From positions 1 to 40,001 of the forward strand of contig JAIQFH010000063.1 of assembly GCA_020073385.1 (NCBI GenBank): a stretch of 40,001 nucleotides of DNA. Direction: 5' to 3'. This stretch comes from Terriglobia bacterium (lineage in GTDB: Bacteria; Acidobacteriota; Terriglobia; Terriglobales; Acidobacteriaceae). Positions 22,805-31,240 of the stretch are shown piece after piece (position 1 is the stretch's first letter; each line of letters starts with the position of its first letter). A model generated the notes under the pieces. It did not search any database, was not told where the DNA came from, and saw only the letters and a list, made by a program, of their open reading frames with translations. Both the position numbers and the translations under genes were made by a program.

Positions 22805-24514
22805 ATGGCTAACCGAAATGAAACCTTGCCTGTAAACACATCTCCCGCGGGTAGTGTATTGACGACGAAGGTTGATCCCACCTCGGCTCGCTTTGAAGCC
22901 AACATGCGCTTCCTCGCCGATCTCATGTCGCAAGTGCGAAATGAAGAAGAGAAGATCTGCGAGGGTGGAGGCGCCAAAGCCATCGAAAGCCAGCATGCCA
23001 AGGGCCGTCTGACGGCACGGGAGCGAATCGCGCTACTAGCCGATCCGCAGACGTTCTCTGAGCTTGGGCTCTATGCAGCGCACGGCATGTACGAGGAATG
23101 GGGTGGAGCACCTGCCGCGGGGGTCATTACGGGCATGGCGCGAGTGCATACGCGACTGGTGATGATCATCGCGAATGATGCTACGGTCAAAGCTGGCGCA
23201 TTCTTCCCAATGACGTCGAAGAAAGTAATCCGGGCGCAGAACATTGCTATTGAGAATCACATCCCCACGATCTATCTGGTCGACTCCGCTGGAGTCTTCC
23301 TTCCCTTACAGGAAGATGTTTTTCCCGATACTGACGACTTCGGACGGGTGTTTCGCAATAACGCGGTGATGTCGGCAATGGGCATTCCTCAGATTGCCGC
23401 GATCATGGGGATGTGCGTGGCTGGTGGCGGGTATCTGCCGGTCATGTGCGATCACGTGTTGATGACGGACGGCAGCGGACTGTTCCTCGCGGGTCCGGCC
23501 TTGGTACAGGCAGCCATTGGACAGAAGGTATCAGCCGAAGAACTGGGTGGCGCAGCGATGCATTCGGCGATCAGCGGGACCGTCGACTTTCGCGAACCGA
23601 ATGACGAGGCGTGCATCGAGAGAATTCGCTCGATCGTTGAGAAATGGGGATATCGACGGCTATCGCCATGGGATCGCAAGAAACCTGTGGAGCCCGTCTT
23701 GGCCGCGGAGGAGATCTATGGAATCTATGATCCGTCGCCCGCGCGCCCGTATGACATGAAAGAGGTACTGGCGCGCGTTCTGGACGGCAGCCGTTTTGAC
23801 GAATACAAGCCCGAATACGGGAAGACGCTTATCTGCGGGTATGGCAGGATTGGTGGGTTCGCTGTCGGCATCGTCGCCAATCAGAAACTGCACGCTCAGC
23901 AGACAGATCACGAGGGGCACAAGCGGGTGGAGTTTGGCGGAGTGATCTACACCGAGTCGGCGGAGAAAGCCGCTCGCTTCATCATGGACTGCAATCAGAA
24001 TCTGATTCCGCTTGTCTTCTTCCATGATGTGAATGGGTTCATGGTGGGCCGCGATGCGGAATGGAGCGGCATCATCAAAGCCGGCGCCAAGATGGTGAAT
24101 GCAGTTTCGAATTCTGTAGTCCCGAAGATTACGGTGATCGTGGGCGGTTCGTTTGGGGCTGGACACTACGCAATGTGCGGCAAGGCCTATGATCCGCGGT
24201 TTGTTTTCGCGTGGCCAACAGCGCGTTATGCGGTCATGAGTGGAGACTCGGCGGCCGGAACTCTGGTCGAGATCAAAGTCAAGCAACTCGAGCGCGGTGG
24301 GAAGAAGTTGAGCGACGAGGAAAAAAAGGAACTCTACGAATCCGTGAAGCGGACTTACGATGAGCAGACTGATCCACGCTACGGGGCGGCTCGATTGTGG
24401 ATTGACAAAATCATCGATCCGATTGAAACGCGGGAGGCAATCACCGAGGCGCTGGAAGCAGCCGCATTGAATCCGGATGTGCCGGAGTTCAAAGTGGGAG
24501 TGCTGCAAACGTAA
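22805..24514 (+). CDS. Acyl-CoA carboxylase beta subunit (MCC-type)
   Basis: This 569-residue carboxyltransferase has two crotonase-like halves. The N-terminal half reads AKGRLTARERIALLADPQTF, GVITGMARVHTRLVMIIAND, YLVDSAGVFLPLQEDVFPDT, IAAIMGMCVAGGGYLPVMCD. The C-terminal half reads GGVIYTESAEKAARFIMDCN, VFFHDVNGFMVGRDAEWSGI, GGSFGAGHYAMCGKAYDPRF and YAVMSGDSAAGTLVEIKV. The DSAGVFLPLQ and EVFPD-type segment is typical of methylcrotonoyl-CoA carboxylase beta and related enzymes. It carboxylates 3-methylcrotonoyl-CoA (leucine pathway) using biotin carried on an alpha subunit, which is not in this window. The neighbours (HMG-CoA lyase, methylglutaconyl-CoA hydratase-like) support that substrate. 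Confidence 0.93.
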   Translation: MANRNETLPVNTSPAGSVLTTKVDPTSARFEANMRFLADLMSQVRNEEEKICEGGGAKAIESQHAKGRLTARERIALLADPQTFSELGLYAAHGMYEEWGGAPAAGVITGMARVHTRLVMIIANDATVKAGAFFPMTSKKVIRAQNIAIENHIPTIYLVDSAGVFLPLQEDVFPDTDDFGRVFRNNAVMSAMGIPQIAAIMGMCVAGGGYLPVMCDHVLMTDGSGLFLAGPALVQAAIGQKVSAEELGGAAMHSAISGTVDFREPNDEACIERIRSIVEKWGYRRLSPWDRKKPVEPVLAAEEIYGIYDPSPARPYDMKEVLARVLDGSRFDEYKPEYGKTLICGYGRIGGFAVGIVANQKLHAQQTDHEGHKRVEFGGVIYTESAEKAARFIMDCNQNLIPLVFFHDVNGFMVGRDAEWSGIIKAGAKMVNAVSNSVVPKITVIVGGSFGAGHYAMCGKAYDPRFVFAWPTARYAVMSGDSAAGTLVEIKVKQLERGGKKLSDEEKKELYESVKRTYDEQTDPRYGAARLWIDKIIDPIETREAITEALEAAALNPDVPEFKVGVLQT

Positions 24515-24621
24515 GAACAACTTCCATTTGCCACGGATTCACGCGGATGCGCACGGATTGGAAGCAGATCAACTTGATCTCAGATTCGTGATAATCCGTT
24601 TTAACTCATGACCGAGATTCT
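24515..24621 (+). repeat. Intergenic with another short repeat-like sequence
   Basis: CCACGGATTCACGCGGATGC and then GCACGGATTGG, ending near AATCCGTTTT, has the look of the dispersed 'CACGGATTNACACGGAT' repeats of soil-bacterial genomes. Only one copy is obvious in this window. Confidence 0.35.
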
Positions 24622-25500
24622 ATGGCCGAGGCTGTCAAATTGATCGAGTGTCCTCGCGATGCCTGGCAGGGGCTGAAGGGGGTGATCCCTGCCGATCTAA
24701 AGGCGAACTATCTGAAAACCCTGATCAACGCAGGATTCAAGCACATTGACGCAGTTTCGTTCGTATCGCCCAAAGCTGTCCCGCAGATGGCAGACTCCGA
24801 AGAGGTGTTGAAGGAACTTGATCCTCCGGATGATGTGGAGATTATCGGAATCGTTGTCAACGAAAAGGGCGCTCAGCGGGCCATCGAGACACAAGCCGTA
24901 TCAACCTTGGGCTTCCCTTATTCCATATCGGAAACGTTCCTGAGGAAGAATCAAAATCAGTCGCCCGAGGATGCACTCGAGGAATTGGAGAAAATTCAGA
25001 AGAAGGCCGATGATGCCGGTCTCGACGTGGTCGTTTACATCTCTATGGCCTTCGGCAATCCATACGGTGATCAGTGGAGCGTCGAGGAAGTCGTGGATGC
25101 GGTGGAATTGCTCGAAGGCGAACACCTGCATATGATCTCGCTCGCAGACACAGTAGGGATGGCCAGTCCGCAGCAAATCGGTGAACTCGTTGGAGCCGTG
25201 CATACGAAATATGATTATCTCGAGATTGGCGTGCACTTGCACAGCCGCCCTGAGCTGGCAGCAGAAAAGATCCTTGCTGCATACGACGCAGGCTGCCGGC
25301 GGTTCGACTCGGCAATCGGGGGACTGGGAGGCTGTCCGTTCGCGCAAGACGCCCTTGTGGGAAATATTCCGACAGAAAAAGTGATTGAGGCGCTTCAACA
25401 GCGGGGTGCCCAGTTGCCAGCCTTGAAATCACTCGATACTCTTCTGAAGGCGACTGGGGGCATTGCGGCGAAGTATTCGGAATCTCAAGTCGCGGATTAA
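24622..25500 (+). CDS. Hydroxymethylglutaryl-CoA lyase
   Basis: This 292-residue TIM barrel of the HMGL/isopropylmalate-synthase family begins with KLIECPRDAWQGLKGVIPAD, where the R-D pair binds metal and substrate. It continues with HIDAVSFVSPKAVPQMADSE, YISMAFGNPYGDQWS, ISLADTVGMASP and EIGVHLHSRPELA (metal-binding H-x-H). It then shows the lyase signature GGLGGCPFAQ with C238. It cleaves HMG-CoA to acetyl-CoA and acetoacetate, the last step of leucine breakdown. The usual EVGPRDGLQ start is altered to ECPRDAWQG but the functional R-D and Q remain. It is flanked by the carboxyltransferase and the hydratase. Confidence 0.94.
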   Translation: MAEAVKLIECPRDAWQGLKGVIPADLKANYLKTLINAGFKHIDAVSFVSPKAVPQMADSEEVLKELDPPDDVEIIGIVVNEKGAQRAIETQAVSTLGFPYSISETFLRKNQNQSPEDALEELEKIQKKADDAGLDVVVYISMAFGNPYGDQWSVEEVVDAVELLEGEHLHMISLADTVGMASPQQIGELVGAVHTKYDYLEIGVHLHSRPELAAEKILAAYDAGCRRFDSAIGGLGGCPFAQDALVGNIPTEKVIEALQQRGAQLPALKSLDTLLKATGGIAAKYSESQVAD

Positions 25501-25544
25501 TCGCAATCGAACATTGGGAAAGACGCACCGGGCATAGTTTCGTT

Positions 25545-26327
25545 ATGAGCTACCACACCGTTCAACTCGCATACGAAGGAAGGGTGGCAACACTTACCCT
25601 GAATCGTCCGGAGAAGCGCAATGCGATCAGCTTCGAACTGATCGACGATCTGGTGTGGGCGCTCAAAGAAGTGGCGAAGTCGGATGCGATTGTGCTGATC
25701 GTAACCGGAGCGGGAAAAGCCTTTTGTTCGGGCATGGATCTGGATAATCTGAAAGCACTGCTTGGCCGCACTCCGGAACAGAATCTGCAGGACTCTCAAA
25801 CGATGGTCCAGCTTTTCAGATCGCTCTACGAGTTCCCGAAGGTGACGATCGCCGCTGTGAATGGACCGGCTATCGCGGGCGGAACCGGGTTAGCGCTGCT
25901 GTGCGATTTTACGCTGGCAGTTCCGGATGCGAAGTTTGGCTACACAGAAGTCCGGATCGGGTTTGTGCCGGCTATTGTGTCGACCTTTCTGCTCCGACAA
26001 GTAGGAGAGAAACAGGCGCGCGATCTGCTGTTGACGGGAAGAATCTTCGGAGCAGAGGAAGCGATGCGTTTGGGATTGATCAACGAGATAGTGCCCGTCG
26101 AAAACCTGATAGCTCGCGCCCGGGAATTAGCTGCGCTCCTGATGGAAAATAGCGCTTCATCGCTTCGGGCCACGAAACAGTTGCTCACCGATCACGCGCG
26201 CATGGAACTCGACGCCCATATCGACGCGGCGGTACGGGAAAACGCTGCGATCCGCAGTACGGCCGACTTCCGCGAAGGAATCAGCTCATTCTTAGAGAAA
26301 CGCAAACCGGTCTGGACGGGGAAATGA
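25545..26327 (+). CDS. Enoyl-CoA hydratase, methylglutaconyl-CoA hydratase-like
   Basis: This 260-residue, full-length crotonase protein has LTLNRPEKRNAISFELIDDL, GAGKAFCSGMDLDNLKALLG (oxyanion hole 1), NGPAIAGGTGLALLCDFTLA (hole 2), FGYTEVRIGFVPAIVSTFLL with a catalytic Glu, and LLTGRIFGAEEAMRLGLINE. The C-terminal helices are present. Position between HMG-CoA lyase and a thioesterase suggests the 3-methylglutaconyl-CoA hydratase step, but similar proteins act in general beta-oxidation. Its stop overlaps the next start (ATGA). Intact. Confidence 0.93.
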   Translation: MSYHTVQLAYEGRVATLTLNRPEKRNAISFELIDDLVWALKEVAKSDAIVLIVTGAGKAFCSGMDLDNLKALLGRTPEQNLQDSQTMVQLFRSLYEFPKVTIAAVNGPAIAGGTGLALLCDFTLAVPDAKFGYTEVRIGFVPAIVSTFLLRQVGEKQARDLLLTGRIFGAEEAMRLGLINEIVPVENLIARARELAALLMENSASSLRATKQLLTDHARMELDAHIDAAVRENAAIRSTADFREGISSFLEKRKPVWTGK

Positions 26328-26755
26328 GTTCCAACCATCAACCTGCAACCAACGAAACGCGCCTGCGCGTGCGCTATGCGGAGACCGATCAAATGGGCGT
26401 CGTTTATCATTCGAACCACTTGATCTGGTTCGAGGTGGGCCGTGTGGAACTGATGCGCCAGATGGGATTTACCTACCGCGACATGGAGCGCGAGGACGGG
26501 CTTTTCATCGCAGTCGCTGAGGCCAGGTGCCGATACCGTGCCCCGGTGTATTACGACGAGGAAGTGGTTGTGCGCACCAGACTCAAGACGGTGCGCGAAT
26601 CTGTGATTAAGTTCAGTTACGAATTGACTCGGGCCGACACGGGCGCACTGCTGGCGGAAGGCGAGACTACACATATTGTTACGAATTCAGAGATGAAGGT
26701 CTCGGCCTTGCCGGATAAGTACCTCAGCGTGTTCCGTGCCGCGGCGGGGAAATAG
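26324..26755 (+). CDS. Acyl-CoA thioesterase (4HBT, YbgC-like)
   Basis: This 143-residue hotdog-fold protein has the family entry RLRVRYAETDQMGVVYHSNH with the catalytic Asp (YAETDQMG), then LIWFEVGRVELMRQMGFTYR and EARCRYRAPVYYDEEVVVRT. It ends after ETTHIVTNSEMKVSALPDKY. It hydrolyses acyl-CoA esters; the 4-hydroxybenzoyl-CoA or short-chain acyl-CoA substrate cannot be told from sequence. It starts within the preceding hydratase's stop (ATGA), so the two are coupled, and it may relieve CoA trapping in the same pathway. Confidence 0.93.
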   Translation: MSSNHQPATNETRLRVRYAETDQMGVVYHSNHLIWFEVGRVELMRQMGFTYRDMEREDGLFIAVAEARCRYRAPVYYDEEVVVRTRLKTVRESVIKFSYELTRADTGALLAEGETTHIVTNSEMKVSALPDKYLSVFRAAAGK

Positions 26756-26776
26756 CAAGTCAACTTGGGGATTCTT

Positions 26777-28306
26777 TTGAACGCTCTGCACATCACTGGA
26801 AATGATCTTGGGCTGGAAGACGTGCGCGATGTCGCAATGGCGCGCCAGCCCGTTCTGCTCTCGCCGGATGCCCGCGAGGCCGTGAATCTGGCGCGCAACG
26901 TGGTCGACGAAATTGTGGCCGGCAACAAGGTGGCGTATGCGATTACTACTGGAGTGGGCAAACTGAGTGACGTTCGGATCCTTGGCGACCAAATCCGCGA
27001 ACTGCAGGTGAACTTAGTACGATCGCACGCGTTTGGCGTGGGCACTCCTCTTCCCCATGCGGAGACTCGCGCGATGATGTTGTTGCGCGCGAATTCCCTG
27101 GCAAAGGGCCACTCCGGCGTTCGCGCAGTCGTGATCGATACACTCTGCGAACTGCTGAATCGGGGCGTCACCCCTTGGATTCCGTCCCAGGGGAGCGTCG
27201 GCGCGAGTGGAGATTTGGCTCCCCTCGCGCACCTGGCACTCGTTCTGATTGGCGAAGGCGAATGTCACGACGAAACCGGAACTCGGTTTCCGGCCGCAGA
27301 GGCCTTGAAGCGAGCACAGATCAAGCCGCTGGTACTCGAAGCCAAAGAAGCGATCTCTCTCATCAACGGCACACAGGCCATGCTGGGACTCGGCACTCTC
27401 GCGTTGTTGGCGGCCGAGATTCTTGTGGACACTGCCGATGTTCTCGGTGGACTCTCATGCGACGCCTTGAAAGGAACGGATACGGCGTTCGATGAGCGCA
27501 TTCACAAGTCGCGTCCTCATGGCGGACAAATAAAGACCGCCGCGAATCTTCGTCGGATGCTCGAAGGTAGCCAGATTCGCGAATCGCACCGCGAGTGCGG
27601 GCGAGTACAAGACGCTTATTCGCTGCGCTGCATACCGCAGGTGCATGGCGCTGTCCGTGACACGCTTGCGCATTGCCGATCAGTATTTGAGACCGAAGCC
27701 AACTCGGCAGTGGACAATCCGCTGGTTTTCGTGAACGATCCAAAGAACGGCGAGGGCGACGTGGTCTCGGGCGGAAATTTCCATGGAGAACCGCTGGCGT
27801 TTGCGCTGGATTTCCTGGCAATTGCGCTAAGCGCGCTGGCCGGCATCAGCGAGCGTCGAATCGAGAGACTGGTGAATCCTGCGCTGAGCGAAGGCCTGCC
27901 GCCATTCCTTGCTCCAGGAGCCGGCCTGAACTCTGGCTTCATGTTGCCGCAGGTTACGGCGGCCGCGCTGGTCAGTGAGAACAAGGTGTTGGCGCATCCG
28001 GCATCGGTGGATTCGATCACGACTTCGGGGAACAAGGAGGATTACGTTTCGATGGGGATGACCGCGGCACTTAAGTTGCGGCGCGTCGTCGAGAACACGC
28101 GGAATGTGTTGGCGATCGAAGCTATGGCAGTCGCCCAGGCACTGGATTTCCTCGCTCCGCTAAAGACCTCAAAGCGCGGGCAAGCAGCGCATGCGGCGAT
28201 ACGAAGGGTGTGTCCGCGTATTGAGAAGGATCGTGTGATGTATACCGATCTTGCGCGAACGGCAGAACTGATCGCCAGTGGCAAAATCGCTGGGGCGCTG
28301 ACGTAA
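26777..28306 (+). CDS. hutH: Histidine ammonia-lyase
   Basis: TTG 26777 has GGGGA five bases upstream; another TTG at 26765 would add four residues. The 509-residue protein holds the MIO triad Ala-Ser-Gly (A143-S144-G145 from this start) in GSVGASGDLAPLAHLALVLI, the entry YAITTGVGKLSD, LINGTQAMLG, QDAYSLRCIPQVHGAVRD and FHGEPLAFALDFLAIA. It also has ASVDSITTSGNKEDYVSMGM, typical of HAL. It removes ammonia from histidine to give urocanate. The other hut genes (hutU, hutI, hutF/G) are not nearby. The gene follows the thioesterase by about 20 bases and is probably transcribed with it. Tyrosine- or phenylalanine-lyase activity is less likely given the TSGNKEDYVSMG box. Confidence 0.93.
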   Translation: MNALHITGNDLGLEDVRDVAMARQPVLLSPDAREAVNLARNVVDEIVAGNKVAYAITTGVGKLSDVRILGDQIRELQVNLVRSHAFGVGTPLPHAETRAMMLLRANSLAKGHSGVRAVVIDTLCELLNRGVTPWIPSQGSVGASGDLAPLAHLALVLIGEGECHDETGTRFPAAEALKRAQIKPLVLEAKEAISLINGTQAMLGLGTLALLAAEILVDTADVLGGLSCDALKGTDTAFDERIHKSRPHGGQIKTAANLRRMLEGSQIRESHRECGRVQDAYSLRCIPQVHGAVRDTLAHCRSVFETEANSAVDNPLVFVNDPKNGEGDVVSGGNFHGEPLAFALDFLAIALSALAGISERRIERLVNPALSEGLPPFLAPGAGLNSGFMLPQVTAAALVSENKVLAHPASVDSITTSGNKEDYVSMGMTAALKLRRVVENTRNVLAIEAMAVAQALDFLAPLKTSKRGQAAHAAIRRVCPRIEKDRVMYTDLARTAELIASGKIAGALT

Positions 28307-28317
28307 TTTTCAGAGCT

Positions 28318-28731
28318 ATGAAGACGTTCACGGAATATCTGAAGTTTCATACGAAGGCGCATCGGGCGTACGTTCACATCACGCCGCAGGTGGAGCAGAT
28401 CGTGAGTAAGAGTGGAGTCAAGGAAGGTATGGTACTTGTCTCCGCCATGCACATAACGGCCGGCGTGTATGTGAATGACAACGAAAGTGGATTGATCGAA
28501 GACATTGATGAGTGGCTGGAGCACCTGGCTCCATTTCGCAAGGACTACAAGCATCATGAGACCGGCGAGGATAACGGTGACTCTCATTTGAAAGCACTGC
28601 TGATTCATCACGAGGTGATCGTGCCTATCACCGCGGGAAAGCTCGATCTGGGAACATGGCAGCGAATTTTCTATGCTGAGTTTGACGGCCAAAGGGACAA
28701 GCGGCTCATCGTAAAAGTCATGGGAGAGTGA
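28318..28731 (+). CDS. YjbQ / UPF0047 family protein
   Basis: This 137-residue protein matches UPF0047: EYLKFHTKAHRAYVHITPQV, VKEGMVLVSAMHITAGVYVN with the conserved His, ESGLIEDIDEWLEHLAP, DSHLKALLIHHEVIVPITAG and KLDLGTWQRIFYAEFDGQRD. Its three conserved histidines probably bind metal. The E. coli homologue has weak thiamin-phosphate-synthase-like activity; the physiological role is unsettled. It starts 11 bases after hutH. Confidence 0.93.
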   Translation: MKTFTEYLKFHTKAHRAYVHITPQVEQIVSKSGVKEGMVLVSAMHITAGVYVNDNESGLIEDIDEWLEHLAPFRKDYKHHETGEDNGDSHLKALLIHHEVIVPITAGKLDLGTWQRIFYAEFDGQRDKRLIVKVMGE

Positions 28732-28735
28732 CGCG

Positions 28736-29278
28736 ATGTCGGAAGAACTGAACGAACTGAAGGAACACGCTGAACATGCCAAGGAAGACCCCACACTGGC
28801 GCCGATCTCGGTAACCATGGCCATACTCGCGGTACTGGTCGCAGTCGTCACCCTGATGGGTCACCGCGCGCACACGGAAGAGGTTGTGCAGCAAGCTAAG
28901 GCATCAGATCAATGGGCGTACTATCAGGCGAAAAATATCCGCCGGCACGAGGACGAGATTTTCAGCGACCTGGCCTCGGTTCAGACCACCACCGATGCGG
29001 CCGCTCTGGCCAAACTACGCGAAAAATACTCCAGCGAGGCGTCGCGCTACAAAGACGATCAAAAAGAAATCGAGGACAAGGCAAGAGAACTGGAAGCAGA
29101 AGTCGCGACGGAGAGGAATCGCGCCGATCGGTTTGACCTGGCGGAGGTCTTCTTAGAAGTGGGACTGGTGATCACCTCAATCACACTGCTTTCCGGTCGC
29201 CGGTTCTTCTGGCTGTTCGGAATGCTCATGGGCGTGATCGGAATTATTCTGGCTGGGACTGGCTTCTTTGTGCATTGA
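28736..29278 (+). CDS. DUF4337 membrane protein
   Basis: This 180-residue protein starts four bases after yjbQ with GAGAGTGA as likely ribosome site. The layout is a short acidic N terminus, a TM helix at about residues 21-44 (APISVTMAILAVLVAVVTLM), and a long coiled coil (DQWAYYQAKNIRRHEDEIFS onward, and DQKEIEDKARELEAEVATER). Two closely spaced C-terminal TM segments follow (FLEVGLVITSITLLS, LFGMLMGVIGIILAG). This matches DUF4337, where the DQWAxYQAK motif is characteristic. Function unknown; the inner membrane is the likely place. Confidence 0.93.
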   Translation: MSEELNELKEHAEHAKEDPTLAPISVTMAILAVLVAVVTLMGHRAHTEEVVQQAKASDQWAYYQAKNIRRHEDEIFSDLASVQTTTDAAALAKLREKYSSEASRYKDDQKEIEDKARELEAEVATERNRADRFDLAEVFLEVGLVITSITLLSGRRFFWLFGMLMGVIGIILAGTGFFVH

Positions 29279-29525
29279 AGCGGTCCATTCTCCTAAACAC
29301 TTTCGGATCGGCAGCCACTTTCGGTGGACGATTGCGCGCTGCCGGCGAAATCGCTCGATCAGTGGGCATAATACAACCCCCTGAAGAAGATTCCTCGCCT
29401 TGACCATCTCACAACAAGAGTGGTCCTAGGGGCCCCGTCCGACCAAAACTCGCCTGCTGGCACAGTTGGGTTCGTTCGGCAAATTACGGTCTCTGAGGTC
29501 CCCTCATCGGCCGGCTGATTGTCGT
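29279..29525. other. No gene seen
   Basis: This gap lies between convergent genes. A GGGGCCCC palindrome near 29429 is the only visible structure; there is no clear terminator T-run. Confidence 0.5.
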
Positions 29526-30041
29526 TTACGAACCCGTGGTCTTCGTCGGCGACCAGGGGAGTCCTTCTGGCTCGGGCAGCTTATGTGCCCTCTTGATGTC
29601 CCTACGAATCTCTGGCTCAGCTTTTCCGAGGTTGTCTGCCATAAGACGACAGATGCTATTCCAGAGGTGAGGTGTACAACCAGCTTCGGTCACACTCTCG
29701 CGAAAAACCTGAATCAGCCGTCCCAATACATACGAAAATTTCGCGCCGTCCAGGTTGACCACATCTTCCTGGATCGTGAATTCGGTTACCAAGCGCGCGG
29801 TTGCGGCCAGATCGCGCAAAGCGCGAATCTGGGCCACAAGTGGCCCGACCTTGAACGCGAGCGAGGAGTGCTCCGCCGCCTCGCCCAGTTCAAGGCAGAC
29901 AATGCACATTTGAATCAGGACCAGCCGGACAAAATCTATTGAACGAAAATCAGGATTTTCCGCGGCAGCGAGGATCTGCGAGTAATAGGACCTCGGCGAT
30001 ACCGCCGCTGGTGCGCGGGATGTTGTTGTCGACGCAGCCAT
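29526..30041 (-). CDS. Hypothetical helical protein, 171 aa
   Basis: ATG 30041 has GGAG six bases upstream and starts two bases before the stop codon of the next upstream gene, so they form an operon; the frame is open to 30080. The sequence (MAASTTTSRAPAAVSPRSYY) has an S/T/A-rich N terminus. Mostly helical segments follow: FVRLVLIQMCIVCLELGEAA, then LVAQIRALRDLAATARLVTE. The C-terminal third (PEIRRDIKRAHKLPEPEGLP) is basic and proline-containing. No TM segment or known motif. It is the partner of the 'GP-TxEGKxRSRxNALKHGL' protein, a combination seen in Acidobacteria from memory. Function unknown. Confidence 0.7.
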   Translation of the reverse strand: MAASTTTSRAPAAVSPRSYYSQILAAAENPDFRSIDFVRLVLIQMCIVCLELGEAAEHSSLAFKVGPLVAQIRALRDLAATARLVTEFTIQEDVVNLDGAKFSYVLGRLIQVFRESVTEAGCTPHLWNSICRLMADNLGKAEPEIRRDIKRAHKLPEPEGLPWSPTKTTGS

Positions 30042-30042
30042 G

Positions 30043-30765
30043 TCACTCTCCTTCCGCCTGCGGGGCAATATCAGGGTCATCGGGCTGAGGAGGATCCTCT
30101 TTCTGAAGGCGCTTCAGCTCATTCAGAGCACGGAACAAACGTTTGTCGGCCGAGGTGGCGTAGCGGAGAATGCGGTCCATGACGGGCCCGTGAAAGATGA
30201 AGTCCGTCCGGAGTTCTTTGGTCTCGAAGTGCAAACAGCGCCGCTTCTGCCAAATCGCGTGGACTAGGCTCTCGAGCAGCAGCTTTTCTTCGAAGGTGCG
30301 AGGCGCAAATTCCTCCTCTACCCGGGTCCGCAAGTCCTCGAAAACAGCTTTCTCGGCTTCGCTGCTAGTTTCGAGAAGAATGGTTTCGGAGCGCAGCCCA
30401 TGTTTGAGCGCATTCAGCCGGCTGCGGCTCTTCCCTTCTTCGGTGGTCGGTCCGTGCGACTTGCAACCGTTCCGCCGGGCCGTTTCGGCGCGCAGAGATG
30501 CAGCGGCGGACTGGGGCTCTTCCGGGGTTTGGCCATCACCTGCTGCCTCTGAGTCGGGAGGGGGGACAAGCTGGTCGCCAGCTTGCGGGGTCTCTGCCGG
30601 GCAGGGCGTGCGGTTCGTCGCCGCGTTGGTCTCGGGGTCCTGCTTCCGACCACCCTCAGCGACCGCGGCTGAGTCGACGCTCGGTGAGGGGTTACTAGCC
30701 TGGTCTGGGGATCCCGGCTGGTTAGTTGTATTACTTGCTGTCATGATTTGGGTCTCTTCAAGCAT
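30043..30765 (-). CDS. GPxTxEGKxRSRxNALKHGL-family protein, 240 aa
   Basis: ATG 30765 follows AAGGAGA and gives 240 residues. The first 90 are low complexity (P, S, T, A, E, Q), probably disordered. Then comes ARRNGCKSHGPTTEEGKSRS followed by RLNALKHGLRSETI, a motif known from many small proteins of Acidobacteria and Planctomycetes, of unknown function. A charged helical tail follows (EEKLLLESLVHAIWQKRRCL). The 'K-x-GP-T-x-EGK-x-RSR-x-NALKHGL' block is basic and could bind nucleic acid, an inference from composition. It is divergent from the operator-rich region at 31.1 kb. Confidence 0.82.
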   Translation of the reverse strand: MLEETQIMTASNTTNQPGSPDQASNPSPSVDSAAVAEGGRKQDPETNAATNRTPCPAETPQAGDQLVPPPDSEAAGDGQTPEEPQSAAASLRAETARRNGCKSHGPTTEEGKSRSRLNALKHGLRSETILLETSSEAEKAVFEDLRTRVEEEFAPRTFEEKLLLESLVHAIWQKRRCLHFETKELRTDFIFHGPVMDRILRYATSADKRLFRALNELKRLQKEDPPQPDDPDIAPQAEGE

Positions 30766-31075
30766 GCGAATCTCCTTGTTCGCGACGGTCCCGAACCCAG
30801 CATTTCTCGTCTGGGACCCGAGCCGATCTATATAAGGGGAGCAATAGTCAAAAAAGGTGTTTGCAGGAGATTTTCGCCCGCCTTCAAGGACAGGAAGAGG
30901 TCCATCCGGGCTCCCTATGAGCCGGCATAGTCAGGCATTTTGACTTCCTCGCCGGTTGGGACCCCATGTGGAAACAGCAAGAAATTTCAGGTTCACTAAC
31001 CCGTGCATCGCGAACAAATAGTCAGGGACGGTAGTGTGGGACGATCCAGGATTACGCAAAGAGTATTGGCACCCC

Positions 31076-31091
31076 TGTGACCTAACTCACA
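31076..31091 (+). promoter_or_regulatory. Crp-type palindrome A
   Basis: TGTGA-CCTAAC-TCACA matches the E. coli Crp consensus half-sites on both sides. It lies about 150 bases before the HTH gene. Confidence 0.6.
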
Positions 31092-31119
31092 CCGCGCCGT
31101 GACGGTGGTTCCCAAAAAG

Positions 31120-31159
31120 GGATTTCCACAGGACGTTTGTGACATCTGTCACAGACCTC
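31120..31159 (+). repeat. Upstream direct repeat, copy 1
   Basis: GGATTTCCACAGG (31120-31132), six spacer bases, then GTGACATCTGTCACAGAC recur with little change at 31601-31636. Both copies lie upstream of a gene in the same direction, so a duplicated regulatory region is likely. Confidence 0.7.
31138..31153 (+). promoter_or_regulatory. Crp-type palindrome B
   Basis: TGTGA-CATCTG-TCACA: perfect half-sites; the core TGTGACA-TC-TGTCACA is a full palindrome. The centre is 62 bases from palindrome A. Confidence 0.65.
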
Positions 31160-31190
31160 CACATACGTGCGAGAGCTAAGGCGAAGCAGG

Positions 31191-31206
31191 AGTGATCGAC
31201 ATCACA
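31191..31206 (+). promoter_or_regulatory. Crp-type palindrome C
   Basis: AGTGA-TCGACA-TCACA: one mismatch from the consensus. It ends 34 bases before the ATG of the HTH gene, so a bound protein would overlap the promoter. Confidence 0.5.
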
Positions 31207-31240
31207 CGCCCGCCCACTCGCCTGCAATATATTTCACCGC

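Larger units (their letters stand above)
30766..31240. other. Operator-rich divergent intergenic region
   Basis: This 475-base gap between divergent genes has no reading frame of interest. Its right half holds three Crp-type palindromes and one copy of a repeated upstream block, described separately. Confidence 0.6.

Noticed and set aside
23660..24520. Minus frame of 286 aa inside the carboxyltransferase gene
   Set aside because: It is a long antisense frame only because of codon bias; the plus strand has all carboxyltransferase motifs.
28042..28851. Minus frame of 269 aa across hutH, yjbQ and DUF4337 genes
   Set aside because: It spans three well-supported plus-strand genes and has no motif of its own.
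29466..29942. Plus frame of 158 aa
   Set aside because: It is antisense to the helical hypothetical gene, which has a good ribosome site and operon partner.
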